Below are positions 20,612 through 32,560 of a stretch of 64,000 nt of DNA, one piece after another. Under the pieces are notes generated by a model. The model worked only from the letters and a program-made list of their open reading frames with translations. It had not been told where the DNA came from and did no database searches. A program made the position numbers and the translations under genes. The first letter of the stretch is position 1. Each line of letters begins with the position of its first letter. This DNA comes from Saururus chinensis (Eukaryota > Streptophyta > Magnoliopsida > Piperales > Saururaceae), in contig CP141150.1 of assembly GCA_035235625.1 (NCBI GenBank), positions 9,052,001 through 9,116,000 on the forward strand, in the 5' to 3' direction.

Positions 20612-23083
20612 TTACGCCCCACTTTGTGAAGAGAATTCAGGCGATCGACCAAGAGGGAGAAGCAGGTCTTTCATAGTTTCATATTCCTCCCCATTTACTT
20701 GTGCAGCATCCAAAATTTTGTGGATAATCCTGTTGTTTGCCATGATATCAGAAAGAGGTGGGACTCGATGTACAGAGAGAGCATCAAGGAACAACACGAC
20801 TATCACTTGCCATTGCCTCATTTTGAAAGGCGGCAAAGCTTCAACGAGTGACATTGTGCCAACTAAGGATCCCATAGCTCTTTCAATGATAGAAAGTGGA
20901 GTCCGGATTCTAAGACAAGTGACAACCTCTGGCAAAACTCTTGAAATGCATCCTTCTAAAGTTCGCTTAATTTCAGAAGATCTGCCATCACTTAAGACTG
21001 ACTTGCGAGGGTACTCCCTGCCATTGACATATGCAAAATCATCTCGCACTTCCTCATTTTGTCCATAGATATAAGCCAAAGAAGAGGAAGATACCCATCC
21101 AAAGAGTGTCATCCACATTGTTGCAAATGATGACAAAGTCAAAGTGAAGCCCTCTGGTGGTGTGTCATGCCAAGAATCCTCAGAATCAAAAGCATCCGTA
21201 TCTAAAAGGATGGCTTTCTTGGGCCTTTTACCTCCCAAAATATCTGATTCAACATCTTCCACAGACTCCAAATGGTTTGCTTCATTAGTATCCTGTCCAG
21301 GTGGCACAACCGTGATGCCAGCACCAGACACAGCATCCACAGCCTCAAGTTCCCCGGAAGTAACAGCTTCTGCTGCCTGGATCAATGCAAGTGCACAGGC
21401 TTCAGCTGATTTAAGTCGTAAAGAAGTATCATCATCTCCAGAACCACCCCAGCTTCCAGCTTTTTCAGATTCATCTCCAATATCATGATAATTGCAAAGT
21501 TTTGGCTCATTGACATTCTTAGCTTTATTCTCATCGGCCCATGTAACACTGCGGCCTAACTTCTTTGTTGATGAAGACTTCAAGGAAGACTTCAGCTGGA
21601 CGCTTATTGCCGTGGGATATTCCTCAGAGGACTTACGTGATTCCTCTGTTTCTGATGAGCCAGAAGTAAATTCCTGCCAGGCCTCATTCGTGCCAGCTGC
21701 TTCTTTTGCTCCTAAAGTGTCCTCAGAAGCTTTTAACTTTCTTTGGTCAGAATCAATTGCTTTCCTTAAGTACTTCCTTGACGCTTTCGTTTGTGAAGTC
21801 TTGCAAGTGGGCATATTCTCAATTTTCTCTCTATTATCATGCTTTCCGGAGGAAATCTCAGCTGCCAACTTTCTCTCCCCTGACTCATGACCAACTTTGT
21901 TAGATGACTTCTTCAAAGCACTACTCTTATCTTGAACAAGTACAGCACTAGTGAAATTTCCCTCTGCATCTCTTCCACAATTTAAAAACCCTTTTTGATC
22001 CCCAAAGATGATAGAACTTGTGAAATCTACTTTGTCCCCTAATTTATCTTTCTTAATTTCTGTTTCCCGCTGTTTCAGTCCAACATCTGCAACATCAAAT
22101 GGAAGCTCTTTCATACATGCGTAGACTATAACACAGAAGAAAGACAAGCTCAAAACAAAAGATTCATATAAATTAAGTGTGTTTGCACCCAAACTCAGTT
22201 TTAAAGTTTTAGAAACCAAGACTATACATACAATTCACTACTTTTAAATTTTAAACTAATTCAGTTTAAAGTTTACACTAATTCAACCAATTCGACCGGA
22301 AAAAGAGTAATAACAAAGCATGAAACCAAGAGTGCTACGCACTGGAAATGAGGAACTTACATTACTTTATGCTTAGACCAATCATGAAAAAAGATGCAAT
22401 ATGATCTTATACAAAGCTGCAAAGCAAATAATACTACATGGTAAAATCGAATGTAAGTAAGATTTCTACCTAAAAACAAGCAATTATGAAGAAACGAAAT
22501 TCAACAACGCCATACCAATTTCCTGACTCTGAGTTGAGCGATGATCTCGCCGAGGAACATACCCTTCAATGGCATTCGAGGGACCAACCCAATCATCCAA
22601 AGAAACCTCCCCACCTCCCACATCTATCTTCTCCACAATCTTCAGCTCGGCGCGCTGCAATTCGCCCTTCTTCCCCGTATCCCCCAAATCCAAATCCCCA
22701 AACACCCTCAACACTTCATCCACGTTCCCCCAGTCGAAGTCCGACCGCCGCTCCTCCGCGAGACTGGCCGCATAGGCCCGGCTGTTGACGAGGCATTCGG
22801 AAGAACAGAACTTTCTCGTCTCTTGCAGGTCGTACACCTTGTGCTCCTTCAGAGAGATGCGGTAACGCCCCCTGCGGTTCTTGTCCGGCGCCAGAGAGTT
22901 GCAACAAGGAGGGTAGCCACAAAGTCCAACGATGGAGCGCTCGGTGACGACGTCTTCATAGTCGGCGCGGGAGAGGAGGGCCCCAGCGACAAAGAGCTGG
23001 TCCTCGCTGCGAGCGCCGTCGAGGAGAGTGACCTGGATCTTGTAGATGGCGTCTCTTACGGCCACGGGCAGCGCTTTCGCCAT
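20612..23083 (-). CDS. RPAP2: RPAP2/RTR1-type RNA polymerase II CTD phosphatase homologue; two exons
   Basis: Exon 1 is 22516-23083 and exon 2 is 20612-22125. The junction (ATT G, then GTATGG; TTATAG, then TC TAC) keeps frame, giving 693 codons plus TAA. The N-terminal part is an RTR1/RPAP2 domain: CGYPPCCN (Cys55, Cys60) and FCSSEC (Cys93, Cys97) supply the four Cys of the unusual zinc site. A long acidic, Ser-rich, low-complexity middle follows (about 200-420), then a conserved C-terminal half with WMTLFGWVSSSSLAYIYG and RVPPLSDIM segments. Family members bind Pol II, dephosphorylate Ser5 of its C-terminal domain and help nuclear import of the enzyme. The Arabidopsis counterpart is known as RIMA. 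Exon 1 is GC-rich and exon 2 AT-rich. It is divergent from the BLOC-1 gene. Confidence 0.93.
22126..22515 (-). other. Intron of the RPAP2 homologue
   Basis: A 390-bp AT-rich intron with GTATGG donor and TTATAG acceptor. No embedded element was seen. The extension of the downstream open frame into this intron is not coding. Confidence 0.85.
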
Positions 23084-23560
23084 TGATTACAGACGAAGAA
23101 ACGGATGATTTTCAGATGAAAACAAGATTGGTTCGGAACCAAAAACGTTGGGCCTCACCTCAAGACGGGAGAATGGGGTTCAACCGTGTCGACGGGGGTG
23201 ATACGGCCAAGGGCGCGGCGGGTGCAGCCCGACCGGCAGCGAGGTGGCTGAGAAGGGGCTGGCCGCAAAGTGACGGCGGCCGCCAGCAAACGGGTTGGTA
23301 TAGAGGAAGAAGAGACTGTAGGCCCATTCCTACTTGGGCTTGGGCTTGGGCTCAATTACTCCTCACCCTCACAACAAATGCCCGTGGGCTCGTCCCGCGG
23401 ATAAATACTTTCATGGAAATGGGCCTTTTCGTAACAAAAATGGGCCCTCGGAAATACGGCCCTGAACATTGTCGGCCCTGTGAAGGAGGCTCCGTCTCCG
23501 GTACACTCTGCACTTCCCGCCGGCTGTCGTCGCTTTTGTTTCTGTCATTTCATTCAATGA
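23084..23560. promoter_or_regulatory. Shared divergent promoter region of RPAP2 and BLOS1
   Basis: A GC-rich interval between the minus-strand RPAP2 start and the plus-strand BLOS1 transcript. It holds many TGGGCY or GGCCCA motifs: GTTGGGCCTC near 23149, GGCCCATTCC and three TTGGGCTTGGGC-type repeats near 23322-23352, GTGGGCTC, AATGGGCC near 23418 and 23442. Such site II-like elements, bound by TCP factors, are usual in plant housekeeping promoters. The 160-codon open frame here has no recognisable protein. Confidence 0.6.
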
Positions 23561-23903
23561 ATTAAATGTGGATTTTCTACTTTGTTCTTTCTGATCTCAT
23601 GAAAGGTGTTCAATTTTGATTTTGCTCTTGTTTTGATGTAGAATCATGTAATCAAGTGGCGCCTTTTCTTTTCAATTTCAGAAAATTTTATTTCCAGCAC
23701 TTGATTGGGAATAACTTTGTGTTCGTTACATAATTCATGGATTTATTTGTTAGTAATTTGTGGGCTTGTTCGTTTGTTTCAGTTCTTATTTTGGTTGTTT
23801 CTCAGTGTTTTGCAGGTCTGATTGATCCAGTGCGTAAAAGGGTTGTTGTCCGATCAAGGATACTGTGTATGGAAGCTTTATGATATTATTGACATTTAAT
23901 GTC

Positions 23904-26784
23904 ATGGAGAAGCCGAAGCCATCAACCGGGAAACTGGAGTCGTCTCTGCTGAAGATCATGCATGACCACCAACAAGTTTCAATCCAAATCCGAGATAAAA
24001 CTGGTGAGAATCTGCTCCCAACTGCGTTTCCTCTCGGCGTTTAAAACTCAGGCTTTTATGTATTATGTACACCTTCTTCACGACATCAAAGTTCTTAGCT
24101 ACTCACATATTGCTCATTTGTCATACTTGTATGCCATTCCTTTTATAAATGGGATAAGCACACTTGGTATGAAATACCCAGTTGATAATTTGGACAAAAA
24201 AGCTACTCAATTTATTTAAATTTTCTGCCTAGTGCTCAGATGAAACACGTGGTCATCCATGAGCTTGTTTATGTAGAGATTCCCATCAATGGAATACTAC
24301 AACTGGTTGATAAAAGGAGCGACACCCATATTCAAGTTGATTAAGAACCCATATTCAAGTTGATTAAGCAATTATTATCAAATAGGTCATATAAAATTTC
24401 ACATGTTTGTGAGTATATTTTTGCTGTTGCAGCTGTTTTCCAGAAATTTAAATGATTCTGCGTTGAACTTTTAGCTTCAAACAAGTGCATCCATTCTTAG
24501 GTAGAATTTCAAAGTATTTCTGCAAAAACTTGCTTCCTTCGTGAAAGTGTTTCATGTGTAACTCTCACCACAAATGTGGCTGTTAGCAAAGGAAAAACTT
24601 TCCTCACAAAGCGCATCCTTCTCAATATATTTTTTTAAGTGGAGGTGTCCACCCACTAAAGTCAACGGGTATGCATGTACTATGCCTAGACTGCTCCGCT
24701 TAGTTACTACAGCAGCTAAAGAGTCAAGGGACCTCTTTCAATTTTAAGTCATAAAGAAAGTTCACATCTCAGAGGAATTTACTATATGTTATGAACTTAT
24801 TCAGTTCTCCCACCAAACATTTCTGCAGGAATGCAGCAAGGTTTCACCTTCCTCTCCATAAACACTTCTTTGATGGCTTCATATTCCCACCACCCTCTCT
24901 ATATATAAAAGACTTACTATCTAACAATTCTCTGTATCTCCAATTTCATATTTGTGCTTAACGTTATCTTGTTTTTTATTTTTGTGAATTATGAGGATTA
25001 TTCTTCACTTCCTTTTCCCATCAGAGCTTTCCAGTTTTCTATTATATCATATTTAGGTCATCAAATAAAGGATATAGTTGATCTTTTGGCAACCTAGTTT
25101 CCCTGTCTCAGAAAAAGTTCTCACCAGAAAAAATGGAGAAATAAATCTTCCTATATATATTTCCTTAAGTGAAATTTTCATCTATGTTACTCCAAGCCAG
25201 AACTGTAATATCAATTATTTCTCCTCCTTCCGCTCAAATTTAAGGATTCGTGTGGAGAGAAAGTGCAAAAATGATGAAAAGCTGAAGCACAAGCCAAGTG
25301 AGTGATGTGTAGAGAATGGTGCTTGATTGAGTAGGCACTATACATGCTTATGATTAATCTTGGGATCTTTTGCGATATTGAGGGTGAGAATTACTATGAG
25401 GATTTGTGAGGCCAAGTTCTTTTGTTTTTGGGGGCAATAATTTTATTTTCAACTTTTCTTGGAATACTATTTGATTAATGTGATTTTTTGGAAAATTATA
25501 TTATAAACTGTTGGCATAAATAGTGCTTGTTATTCTAATTTGGAACAGAGAAGGCAAAGAAGGATGCTTTGAGAAGTGCAGTCCGTGTGTCAGACCTCTT
25601 AGTGGACACTGTTAATAAGGGAGTGGAGGAGTCCTATATCAATGAGAAGCAAGTTGAGCTTGAGATTCGCTCCCTGGCCAGTACAATTTTGTGTTACATA
25701 AAGCAGACAAATCAATGGCTAACTGCCACTCGTGCATTGAACACTTCTCTGAAGGTATACTCTTTTTTACTTTTCCTTTTCCTCTTCTTTGTAATTCTAA
25801 TTATTAGCTCCGCTTTCATGCCCTGTATTTTTATATAGTTTTATGTACAAACTTCATCAATAGATGTATGATTATGTTTTAGCTACATCTGCCTTTCTTG
25901 TATTTTAGAAGTACAATGACCAGGTGCTTTTTTTTTAAAGACTATTATGGTGTAAAGATAGGTTCATTCAGTTTTAGTTTGTATTCCCTGCTAAACAACA
26001 ATCAATTTGCTGCGATGTAATTCTTCTGATTAATTCCTGGATGACATGATTCTATAATTGTTCTCATTCAGAAAATCTCAGTTTGAATAAGATTTACTAA
26101 AACGGATTGATGCGTTCTCTTTGCCATTTTGATACAATTCTACATCTCCAACTTGATAAATGGTTCTAATTACCAATTTCGAAATCATTGTTTTGGATAT
26201 ACATCTTATGCTATGTTGATATTTGTTTGAATTTTTATTTAATTTTTATTGGAAGGTTTGTTTGAGGTTATATGCGTTTAGTTTTAAAAACGCGTGTTTC
26301 AGATCTCTCTCATGTGTCAACATTTTCTGATATTTTATTTTTAAGTTTTTCTTATCTTTTTTTTATTGGGTTGAAGTCCTTTTTCCTTTCCAAATCACGT
26401 ACGGATTGTTCCATCTGCACTTTAGTTTCATGCTTATCCAGTAATTGGAAAAAGCACTCATCTCAGAATTTTAGAGAGACATCTTTTCACATAAACACAT
26501 ATTGAGTAGTTATGCATTGAGTGTAAAGGCTTCCACCTTTTTTCTATATCCGTAAAGGCTTCCACCTTAGGGTGAATGCTGCAGACATCTGCCATCGAGT
26601 CTGTATCCATTGTAAAGTTGTTCATTCTTTATGACATTAGCAAGTTGTCTTCATCATAATTTTGGACATGTTTTGTGTGCAGGAAATAGGAGATTTTGAA
26701 AACTGGATGAAAACCATGGAGTATGACTGTAAAAGCATAACTGCTGCTATCCACAACGTTAACCAAAGACGACCATCTTCTTGA
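23904..26784 (+). CDS. BLOS1: BLOC-1 complex subunit 1 homologue (BLOS1/GCN5L1-like); three exons
   Basis: Exons are 23904-24003, 25549-25754 and 26683-26784, all GT-AG, with a joined frame of 135 codons plus TGA. The start is MEKPKPSTGKLESSLLKIMH. The body is helical and coiled-coil-like, with the family signature ALRSAVRVSDLLVDTVN, INEKQVELEIRSLAS, KQTNQWL and, across the second junction, SLK-EIGDFENWMKTMEYD, matching the C-terminal EIGDxENWxxxxExD of animal BLOC1S1. The protein is a small subunit of BLOC-1-type endosomal complexes; in Arabidopsis BLOS1 takes part in vacuolar transport of PIN auxin carriers. A further 5' UTR intron is likely, with an acceptor TTTTGCAG near 23815. Length agrees with the family (about 125-155 aa). 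Confidence 0.92.
24004..26682 (+). other. Introns of the BLOS1 homologue
   Basis: Intron 1 (24004-25548) and intron 2 (25755-26682) flank the middle exon. Both are AT-rich. A 19-bp tandem repeat CCATATTCAAGTTGATTAAG lies near 24328-24368 and a shorter repeat AAAGGCTTCCACCTT near 26526-26570. No transposon or nested gene was seen. Confidence 0.75.
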
Positions 26785-27070
26785 TAAAAATTCATGACTG
26801 CAAGGCTGGTTAATACCTTCAGATTTCATGTATTCATTTCTTAATTTATGTAATGAACCGATGCTATTGTCTACAGTGTTCAGTCAGTGAATAAGAGTTG
26901 GCTTTCATTTTTGTCTTTGCTTTGATGACTTACGGGATTGAACGATGGACAAAACTTGGGGGAAAGGGGGATTGTGCAGTTGGACCCAAATGGACAGTGG
27001 TCTGTTTTATCTAGACGGGTGAAAATCCAAAGGTCGAAGGGGTTGAACTTTCACCTACTTAGGTACTCGG

Positions 27071-27511
27071 GCCAGCGGACCTGGTCCGAATACTTTTGTA
27101 AATATATTATAAATATTTTTTAATATATTTTTTATAATTTTATGTATATTTTTTTATTTTTATGTAATTATGCCTGTAGAGTTACTTTAGCTATCACTTT
27201 AACAGGATTCAAAAAATCTCTATTGCTATATAGGGGGAGGGTAGTGTTTGTGTGAGTTCATGTGTTTTGCATCTATTATTTTATAAACACGTTGATAGTG
27301 AATGCAATCTATCTTCATTCTTGTGTTCATTTATTTCTTTGTAATGTGTTACTCATGTTTCCCCTACCTCTTGCTTTGCAAGGCCCTTTGTATGTGATCT
27401 GTGCAGCGCCTTGCCAAGCAAGAACTTTTGTTGCATTCGATAGGCTTACTTGCTGGCAGAAAGCCTTACAAGTGTCGTACGGTAACATTTTCATTAAGTA
27501 GGGCTGTGACA
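27071..27511 (+). repeat. 5' LTR of a deleted chromovirus
   Basis: It matches 29498-29952 over its whole length: CGGACCTGGTCCGAA at the left, CATATAGGGGGAGGGTAGTG in the middle, and GCTTACTTG-CTG...AAAGCCTT near the right. It ends GGGCTGTGACA and is followed by the primer-binding site TTGGTATCAAAGC. The first bases are altered relative to the 3' copy. Confidence 0.8.
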
Positions 27512-27571
27512 GTTGGTATCAAAGCTTGGTTTAGGCAATCTCCCTTTCGGTTTAATCAAATTTTGAAAGGG

Positions 27572-28410
27572 ATGCCGAAGTTGGTGGTTGAGGCAAGCAG
27601 GGTTGAGGAGCCCGCCCCCATGCCGACAAAGACGTTGAAAACATTGTTGCATGTGGATGATGTGGAGGAACAAATAGCAACTAAATTTGACAAGCTGGAT
27701 GATAGGGTTCACTCTCTAAAAACATGGGAGCAAAGGAATTGTGATTTGAGCTTGGAGAATCGTAAGCTGATCAATGAGCTTCGTGATGTATAAGTGATCG
27801 TGGCTTCCTTACAAGAAGATATTCGCGGCTTGGCAGCCCAAGTGTCACTCTTCATGTGCAATGCTGCTCGCCAAGAACCACTTGCTGCAATGGGCAGACA
27901 AAGATGCCCCAAAGTGCCAGAGCCCACTCCATACAGTGAGGCTAAACAACTCAAAAACTTTTTATTTGATATGGAGCAATACCTTCAAGTTGTCAACCCA
28001 AAGACTGAAGAGACAAAAGTGGCTATGACTACGATGTATTTGTCCAACGATGCCAAGTTGTGGTGGAGGACTAAGTATGATGAGATGACGAGAGGTCTAG
28101 TCTGGATTGAGACATGGGAAGAGCTAAAGAGTCAATTTAAGACTCAATTTCTTCCTGAAAATGTTGAGTTCATTGCTCGAAAAAACCTTAGACGTCTCCA
28201 ACAAACTGGGACTGTTCGGGAATATGTTAAGCAATTTTCCACTCTCATGCTGAATATTTGTAACATGTCCAAGAAGGATAAGCTGTTTTTCTTTTTGGAA
28301 GGACTTAAGTCATGGGTTTAGACTGAACTAAATAGGCGGGGTGTAAGAGATTTGACCATTGGCGTTATAAAAGCAGAGCACCTTACTGACTATACTATTG
28401 AAGCGGCTTG
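27572..28410 (+). pseudogene. Chromovirus gag remnant
   Basis: A first frame starting MPKLVVEASRVEEP runs to a stop at 27793. The next frame, in register after the stop, carries a gag capsid-like segment: PTPYSEAKQLKNFLFDMEQY, DAKLWWRTKYDEM, WEELKSQFKTQFLPEN, RKNLRRLQQTGTVREY and FFFLEGLKSWV, then a stop at 28319-28321. These are landmarks of the plant retrotransposon gag family. No zinc knuckle is seen before the deletion point. Confidence 0.75.
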
Positions 28411-28449
28411 AAAAAGAACACTACCAACTAGCGGGCTACCGGATGTGGC

Positions 28450-29480
28450 CAGAAGGTTATGGATCGATCTTGGTTGTGGTCGATCGCTTCTCAAAATATG
28501 CTACCTTCTTCCGGTGTCAAAGCATTGTACAGCTGAAGAAGTGACACACCTCTTCCTAAAAAACATTGTCAAACTTTGAGGCATACCGCAAACCATTGTG
28601 AGTGACTGTGATGCATAGTTCACTGGTCGTTTCTGGATGGAGTTATTCATGTTGTTGGGTTCAAAGTTAAATTTCTCCTCCAGCATGCACCCCTAGGCAG
28701 ATGGTTAGACTGAACCCATCAATGCCATTCTCGAAGAGTACCTTCGCCACTTCATTAGTGCCAATTAAAAGAATTTGGTGAACCTGCTCGATATTGCCCA
28801 ATTCTCTTATAACCTCCAATGGAGTTCTGCTACCAACCATAGCCCCTTTGAGCTAGCCATGGGGCGCCAACCAGCAACACCGCTTACTCTAGCAATTGGA
28901 TACGAGAGAAACAACCCGCCAGCCTTCCACCTAGCAAAGGATTGGCACCTCTAAGTAGACATTGCAAAGGCCTATCTCGAGAAAGCCACCTATAGAGCAA
29001 AGAAGTGGGCCGACTTAGGCCGGAAGCCTTACACATTCAAGGTGGGAGATTTAGTTTTTGTCAAACTGAATTCAGCCCAATTGAAAATATTTTGGCAACT
29101 CCATCGTAGCCTTGTTCGTAAGTATGAAGGTTCTGTCCCCATCACTAAGCGGTTCGGGAAAGCCTCTTATCAAGTACAGTTAACTGCCTGGATGCAGGTC
29201 CACCTAGCCTTCTATGCCAGTTGTCTTAAACCATATCACACTGATGTTGAAGATCCTTCCAGAAACAAGATTGATCGTAGTAACCCAAAGGTCACCTCCG
29301 ATGTTCGAGTCTTAGAAGAAGTCTTGGCAGATCGTGAAGTTCTCCGAGGCAAAAAACAAGTACGGGAATTCCTCATCAAGTGGTAGGGCCTTCTACACAA
29401 CTGGGAGCCTGAAGACAACCTCACCATTGCAACATGCCAAAGCCTACCTCCAGGAGCAGCGTGAACGAAGACATCGACAG
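28450..29480 (+). pseudogene. Chromovirus integrase tail and chromodomain remnant
   Basis: LVVVDRFSKYATF near 28469-28507 is the integrase core start. After many stops, a continuous frame at 29042-29386 gives GDLVFVKL and a YKLxY-like barrel region, then QVREFLIKW, stop, GLLHNWEPEDNL, the chromodomain core with its conserved Trp and Glu. Such domains direct chromovirus insertion to heterochromatin. Confidence 0.7.
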
Positions 29481-29497
29481 AATTGAGTGGGGGAGAA

Positions 29498-29952
29498 TAT
29501 CACGGACCTGGTCCGAACACCTTTGTAAATACATTGTAAATACATTGTAAATACTTTTTAATGTCTTTCTTTATGTTTTTATGTATGTTCCTTTACTTTT
29601 ATATAACTATGCCCGTAGAGCCACTTTGGCTGCCACTCTAGCAATATCCAAAAAATCCTTATGCCATATAGGGGGAGGGTAGTGTTTGTGTGGTTGGCTC
29701 ATGTGTTTTGCACCCATTGCTTTGTAAACGCGTTGATAGTGAATGTAATCCATTTTCATGCTTGTGTTCATTTGTTTCTTTGCAATGTGTCACTCCCGTT
29801 CTCCCTACCTCTTGCTTTGCAAAACCCTTCGCACGTGATCTGCGCAACACCTTGCCAAGAAAGAACTCTTGTCACATTTGATAAGCTTACTTGTCTGTGG
29901 AAAGCCTTGCAAGTGCCGCATAGTAATATTTCCATCGATTAGGGCCATAACA
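29498..29952 (+). repeat. 3' LTR of the deleted chromovirus
   Basis: It starts TATCACGGACC directly after a purine tract and ends AGGGCCATAACA. It is a diverged partner of 27071-27511, with many transitions, suggesting an old insertion. Confidence 0.8.
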
Positions 29953-29965
29953 GGGGGCTACTGAG

Positions 29966-30305
29966 TAGGGGTGTTCATCGATAAGTACAAATGCAGACAA
30001 AGGGTTATCAGTATTTGGCAACTATATACATATCATTTGTTTGTGTCCGCCTTTGGTTTGTATTATATTTTACCAAGTCTGTCCACCATAAATATATACT
30101 AAAACACCTATATGTCCTAACATGGCACATGGGATTAATCCCTCTTTTTTTTATTAGGGTTAGCCATTAATTAGGGCATATAAAATTAGGTGGCCCATAT
30201 TTGTGTCCGCAAATATAAGAAAATGTTCACTCTATAAACATGGACGTAGACACATGGATGCGGACACAATGAATAACCGACAACGAACGTCCATAAACAC
30301 CCCTA
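29966..30305. mobile_element. Probable hAT-like MITE (340 bp)
   Basis: The left end TAGGGGTGTTCATCG and right end CATAAACACCCCTA are imperfect inverted repeats with a TAGGGGTG terminus common in plant hAT MITEs. GTGTCCGC and its complement GCGGACAC occur inside. An 8-bp target duplication is not evident, so the ends are tentative. Confidence 0.5.
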
Positions 30306-30400
30306 CCACATATGTCTATACACCGCCATTGACATATTATTAAATTTATCAAGTAGACAAGAAACTATTTACTTTTGGCTAACCCTCCAGGAGTTACTCA

Positions 30401-30592
30401 CACTTTGCATTCACCATCAATTTTGAGAATTGGCGGTGCATATTCTCACACTTTGCATTCACCAACAATTTTAAGAATGGGCGGTGCATATGCTCAAGTA
30501 TGTCAACATTTTGAGAATTGGCGGTGCATATGCTCACACTTTGCGTTCACCGTCAATTTTGAGAATTGGCGGTGCATATGCTCAAGTAAGTC
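30401..30592. repeat. Tandem repeat of a 48-bp unit, partly rearranged (x3-4)
   Basis: CACTTTGCATTCACC-TCAA followed by TTTTGAGAATTGGCGGTGCA starts at 30401, 30449 and 30537, with a partial copy containing CAAGTATGTCAACAT between them. The GGCGGTGCATATGCTCA segment occurs four times. Confidence 0.85.
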
Positions 30593-32234
30593 AACATTGG
30601 TTAGCGCGTTCGCCGTCAACCAAATAATTTCTCCAAGTAAACCCAAGTGGTTAGAGTTGACACACAAGCCTCATTGATTATACATGCCCACCAAAATGAG
30701 AAACATTATAGGTAGACCCATTGGGCTTCTTTGAATCCTTGTCCAGGCCGTACCCAAGTTGCACAGAACCTTTTAATAGCTAGGGCCCAGCTCATAAAAA
30801 GTCCTTACCAAATGAGAAATAGGATAATTAATATGAGACAAAGTTTATTAAAATAAGATAATTAATATACAACAAAAGGAATAATAGTTAATACCAATTC
30901 CACCAATGCTTTACTAAACCCTTTAACTGGATTAAAATATTAATCACATCCATTGTGCTGGAGAAATTAATCATAATCTATAATGGAAGTTTCCATACAA
31001 TTTCCTTCTCTTTAAAGTCTTGTTCAAATGTGGCCCAACAAACGTATGGTCGCCATATGGTGTGGTCGCAGTCAGCAGCAGCATCTTTGATAACCTGGGC
31101 CGAATGATTAGACCGCAGCCAGCTAAGTTAAGTGGGCCAAATGGGCCCTTCCAATCACATGCTAGGTCCCAATACAAAAACCTACACGAGGTTGTCTGTC
31201 TCTTCACCGCGTGGCCCATGCATCCCATCCACACTCCATAGGACAATGGCATGTACTATGTCAGCACATGTTTGGGCCCATCCACCCACATTGGTCTCAA
31301 ACTAATCACAGGGATAAGACTTCCTCTCTCTCTCTCTCTCTTACGCCAGTGTGAATGAAGATCAACATCATCAATGTGAGTGTTGTCTGTGGCATGTGAT
31401 GTAAAATGGGGTAATGGCAATGGAAGAAGAAGATGGACGGAAGTTTGATTACGATTTGATGATGTGTGATTGGTTTGCTGTGTTTTATTTGAGCTAATTG
31501 TGGTTGGTATGCTTGACCTGGATTGAAATATGGAAAAAAATAGCCGGACTGAAGGTATAGCTCCCTAGCCATCAATCTTTAATCGTCATCGTCATGATTG
31601 CACGGCCATGATCATCTCTGGCTATAAAGCATTTTTAATATTCTATTATGACAATAAGCCTAATATAAAAAATACATAAGTCCTTCATTTAACACTATCG
31701 GTCTCAATTATCAATGGTTCATATCTTAAATATCAATAGTCCTAGTGTGTTCTTTATACTGGCCTCATTATTATAATAGAGTATGAAAAACTCTTACCTC
31801 TACCTAGACATCCTTTTCATATATATCCTTCTTTGGCCAATGGCCACTGCAAATTAGGTTGAAGCTTTGAACTTTATCTTCACAACTTACAAGTGCAAAG
31901 ATTTGACTAGGGCTTGGCATTTGATAATGTTGACAGCCTTGCGTGTTTATTATTATTATTATATTATTATTATTATTAAAAGAGATGTTGCTGCCCAACT
32001 TAATAACCCTAGCTGACTGACTTTTTTGTAATAAAATAAGTGAGAGAAAATTAGAAGGGTAGTGAATCATATGCATGTATGAATGCAATCTTGTTATTTT
32101 AGTCTTATATAAAAAAGGCCCAATCCCTTCAAACATTTGAGATAAGTGAAATGGCCTAAAAGATGACAAAAAGAGGGTTTTCCATTGCATTATAATAATC
32201 TACAATGGAAAATGGAGAAGAAGCAAAATGAAGA

Positions 32235-32342
32235 CTCTTCGTGTCCATCACCACATTAAGTGCCTCATTAAGTTTTTTAAAATGATTGAAAATTTAATTC
32301 ATTTTAAGAAACTAAATAGGACACTTAATAAGACTGAGGGAG
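32235..32342. mobile_element. Stowaway-like MITE, degraded (108 bp)
   Basis: The left CTCTTCGTGTCCATCACC and right GGACACTTAATAAGACTGAG-GGAG ends are imperfect inverted repeats of the CTCCCTCMGTC type. TA follows on the right. Confidence 0.5.
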
Positions 32343-32483
32343 TATAATATTCCAAGTCCTAGCCAATTTTAATTAATTAGGTTATCAAGAGATAGGAGGA
32401 CGCTGAGTGGTCGAACACAAACCCTACTGTCCTCTTGAGCATGATGATCCTAACTTAAGGCTCCATGTAACAAGAGAAAAAAA

Positions 32484-32560
32484 CTCCCTCTATCTTACCG
32501 AAATTAAAATTAGTTTATTTTAATTTTATAATACAAAATATTAAAATAATACAAAGGGAG
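32484..32560. mobile_element. Short Stowaway-like MITE (77 bp)
   Basis: The left end is CTCCCTCTATCTTACCG, the right end is AAAGGGAG followed by TA, with an AT-rich palindromic centre (AATTAAAATTAGTTTATTTT). Confidence 0.5.

Larger units (their letters stand above)
27071..29952 (+). mobile_element. Internally deleted Ty3/gypsy chromovirus with two LTRs
   Basis: Order: 5' LTR (27071-27511), primer-binding site TTGGTATCAAAGC at 27513 (initiator tRNA-Met type), gag (27572 to about 28410), the tail of integrase (about 28450-29030), post-integrase region and chromodomain (29042-29480), purine tract GAGTGGGGGAGAA (29485-29497), 3' LTR (29498-29952). Protease, reverse transcriptase, RNase H and most of integrase are absent; the gag and integrase parts meet near 28410-28450. 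Several in-frame stops make it non-coding today. No flanking duplication was found. Confidence 0.8.

Noticed and set aside
20718-21890. Three long plus-strand frames of 114-132 codons
   Set aside because: They are antisense shadows of RPAP2 exon 2, which has clear homology and splice structure.
22486-23086. Plus-strand frames up to 181 codons
   Set aside because: Antisense to the GC-rich RPAP2 exon 1; no recognisable protein.
23083-23565. 160-codon plus-strand frame
   Set aside because: Lies in the divergent promoter; low-complexity and GC-driven, no family resemblance.
30401-30592. Regular repeats examined as a possible CRISPR-like array
   Set aside because: The copies abut with partial units rather than unique spacers, and the genome is a plant nuclear one.
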